Source of the DNA: Nitrosomonas eutropha
Lineage (GTDB): Bacteria > Pseudomonadota > Gammaproteobacteria > Burkholderiales > Nitrosomonadaceae
Direction: 5' to 3'
Assembly: GCA_014584635.1 (NCBI GenBank)
Contig: JACTML010000125.1
Location: 1-5,905, forward strand
Length of the DNA: 5,905 nt
Part shown: piece after piece, positions 5,343 through 5,905 of the stretch
Position numbering within the stretch: the stretch's first letter is position 1
Layout of the letters: each line of letters begins with the position of its first letter
The notes under the pieces: model-generated
Seen by the model: only the letters and a program-made list of their open reading frames with translations
What the model was told of the DNA's origin: nothing
The model's database searches: none
Translations under genes and position numbers: made by a program

Positions 5343-5905
5343 GATTGCGCCCCGGCAGCTTCAGCATTTGTATGAATCCAGTCGTAGCCGTGTGTTTCCA
5401 AAGCCAGAGCAAGTTCTTTCCCGCTCGTTTTGATGATACGTCCGGCCTCCATTACATGGACATAATCCGGAACGATATAATCCAGCAAACGCTGATAATG
5501 CGTCACCAGAATCAGGGCATTATCTTTGTTGGATAACTGGTTAACTCCGTTCGCAACTATTTTGAGCGCATCAATATCCAATCCTGAATCTGTTTCATCC
5601 AGCAAGGCTAAACGAGGTTCAAGCAGAGCCATCTGCAATATTTCATTACGTTTTTTTTCACCTCCCGAGAATCCTTCATTGACACTGCGATCAAGGAAAT
5701 CCGGATTCATCTTGAGGAGTTTCATTTTTTCACGCACAAAATCATCAAACTCAAGCGGATCCAGTTCTTCCTTGCCGCGCCGACCTTGAACAGTGTTATA
5801 CGCCAGTCGCAGAAACTGATTATTGGCAACACCTGGTACTTCCACAGGATATTGAAAGGCAAGAAATATACCGGCACGCGCCCGCTCTTCCGGAGCCAAT
5901 ACAGA
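5339..5905 (-). CDS. sufC: SufC, ABC-type ATPase of the SUF system (5' end outside window)
   Basis: The frame is open to the window edge, giving the last 188 residues. The true start lies beyond position 5905. By comparison with E. coli SufC (248 residues) about 67 residues, including Walker A, are missing. What remains shows the Q-loop ([10 protein letters not shown]18 of the fragment), the ABC signature FSGGEKKR (79-86), Walker B LALLDE (99-104), the D-loop SGLD (107-110) and the switch histidine H136 (in VTHYQR). GEKKRNEI and [13 protein letters not shown] are characteristic of SufC rather than other ABC ATPases. SufC hydrolyses ATP to drive shape changes in the SufBC2D scaffold. A TTG at 5899-5897 could be misread as a start, but conserved family sequence continues through it (SVLAPEERA). 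The stop overlaps the sufD start by 4 nt. sufB probably lies upstream, outside the window. Confidence 0.95.
   Translation of the reverse strand, partial: SVLAPEERARAGIFLAFQYPVEVPGVANNQFLRLAYNTVQGRRGKEELDPLEFDDFVREKMKLLKMNPDFLDRSVNEGFSGGEKKRNEILQMALLEPRLALLDETDSGLDIDALKIVANGVNQLSNKDNALILVTHYQRLLDYIVPDYVHVMEAGRIIKTSGKELALALETHGYDWIHTNAEAAGAQS

Larger units (their letters stand above)
1713..5905 (-). other. SUF operon: sufC-sufD-sufS-sufU-nfu
   Basis: Five co-directional genes have junctions of -4, +3, -1 and +7 nt, so a single transcript entering from beyond 5905 is very likely. No internal promoter or terminator stands out. The operon promoter, any IscR/SufR-type regulator and sufB are outside the window, so regulation cannot be judged. 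The nfu gene closes the operon, followed by the inverted repeat at 1659-1695. No sufA, sufE or sufT is present in the visible part. Confidence 0.88.

Noticed and set aside
5897..5899. TTG as the start of sufC
   Set aside because: Conserved SufC sequence continues upstream of it to the window edge and Walker A would be missing, so the gene is cut by the window, not short.

Overview
The window looks like ordinary chromosome from a Gram-negative bacterium, most likely a betaproteobacterium and possibly a Nitrosomonas-type ammonia oxidiser. That placement is inferred from the style of the proteins (a DUF4124-like coiled-coil tail, a SUF operon with SufU and an Nfu_N-type carrier). No rRNA or other phylogenetic marker is present, so it is tentative.

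Layout. Positions 1-255 (+) hold the last 84 codons of a coiled-coil protein whose start lies outside the window. Positions 256-849 are nearly 600 bases with no convincing gene. This stretch has several short inverted and direct repeats, one weakly supported 53-codon ORF (692-853) and an antisense stop-free frame without a start codon. Positions 850-1629 (+) encode a TauE/SafE (TSUP) family membrane transporter. A 9-bp inverted repeat at 1659-1695 separates it from the convergent SUF operon.

The minus strand from 5905 down to 1713 is a tightly packed iron-sulfur cluster assembly operon. In transcription order it reads sufC (5' end cut off by the window edge), sufD, sufS, sufU and an nfu-type carrier gene. 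Junctions are a 4-nt overlap, a 3-nt gap, a 1-nt overlap and a 7-nt gap, which suggests one transcript with translational coupling. SufS takes sulfur from cysteine as a persulfide and SufU accepts it. SufC and SufD, with SufB presumably encoded upstream of the window, form the ATP-driven scaffold. The Nfu protein probably carries finished clusters to client proteins. The set uses SufU where E. coli uses SufE, and Nfu where E. coli has SufA. SufS carries a histidine (H360) at the position that SufU-dependent desulfurases use for zinc-ligand exchange.

I found no mobile element, CRISPR array, tRNA or rRNA, and no clearly new biological system. The least explained sequence is the 256-849 interval.
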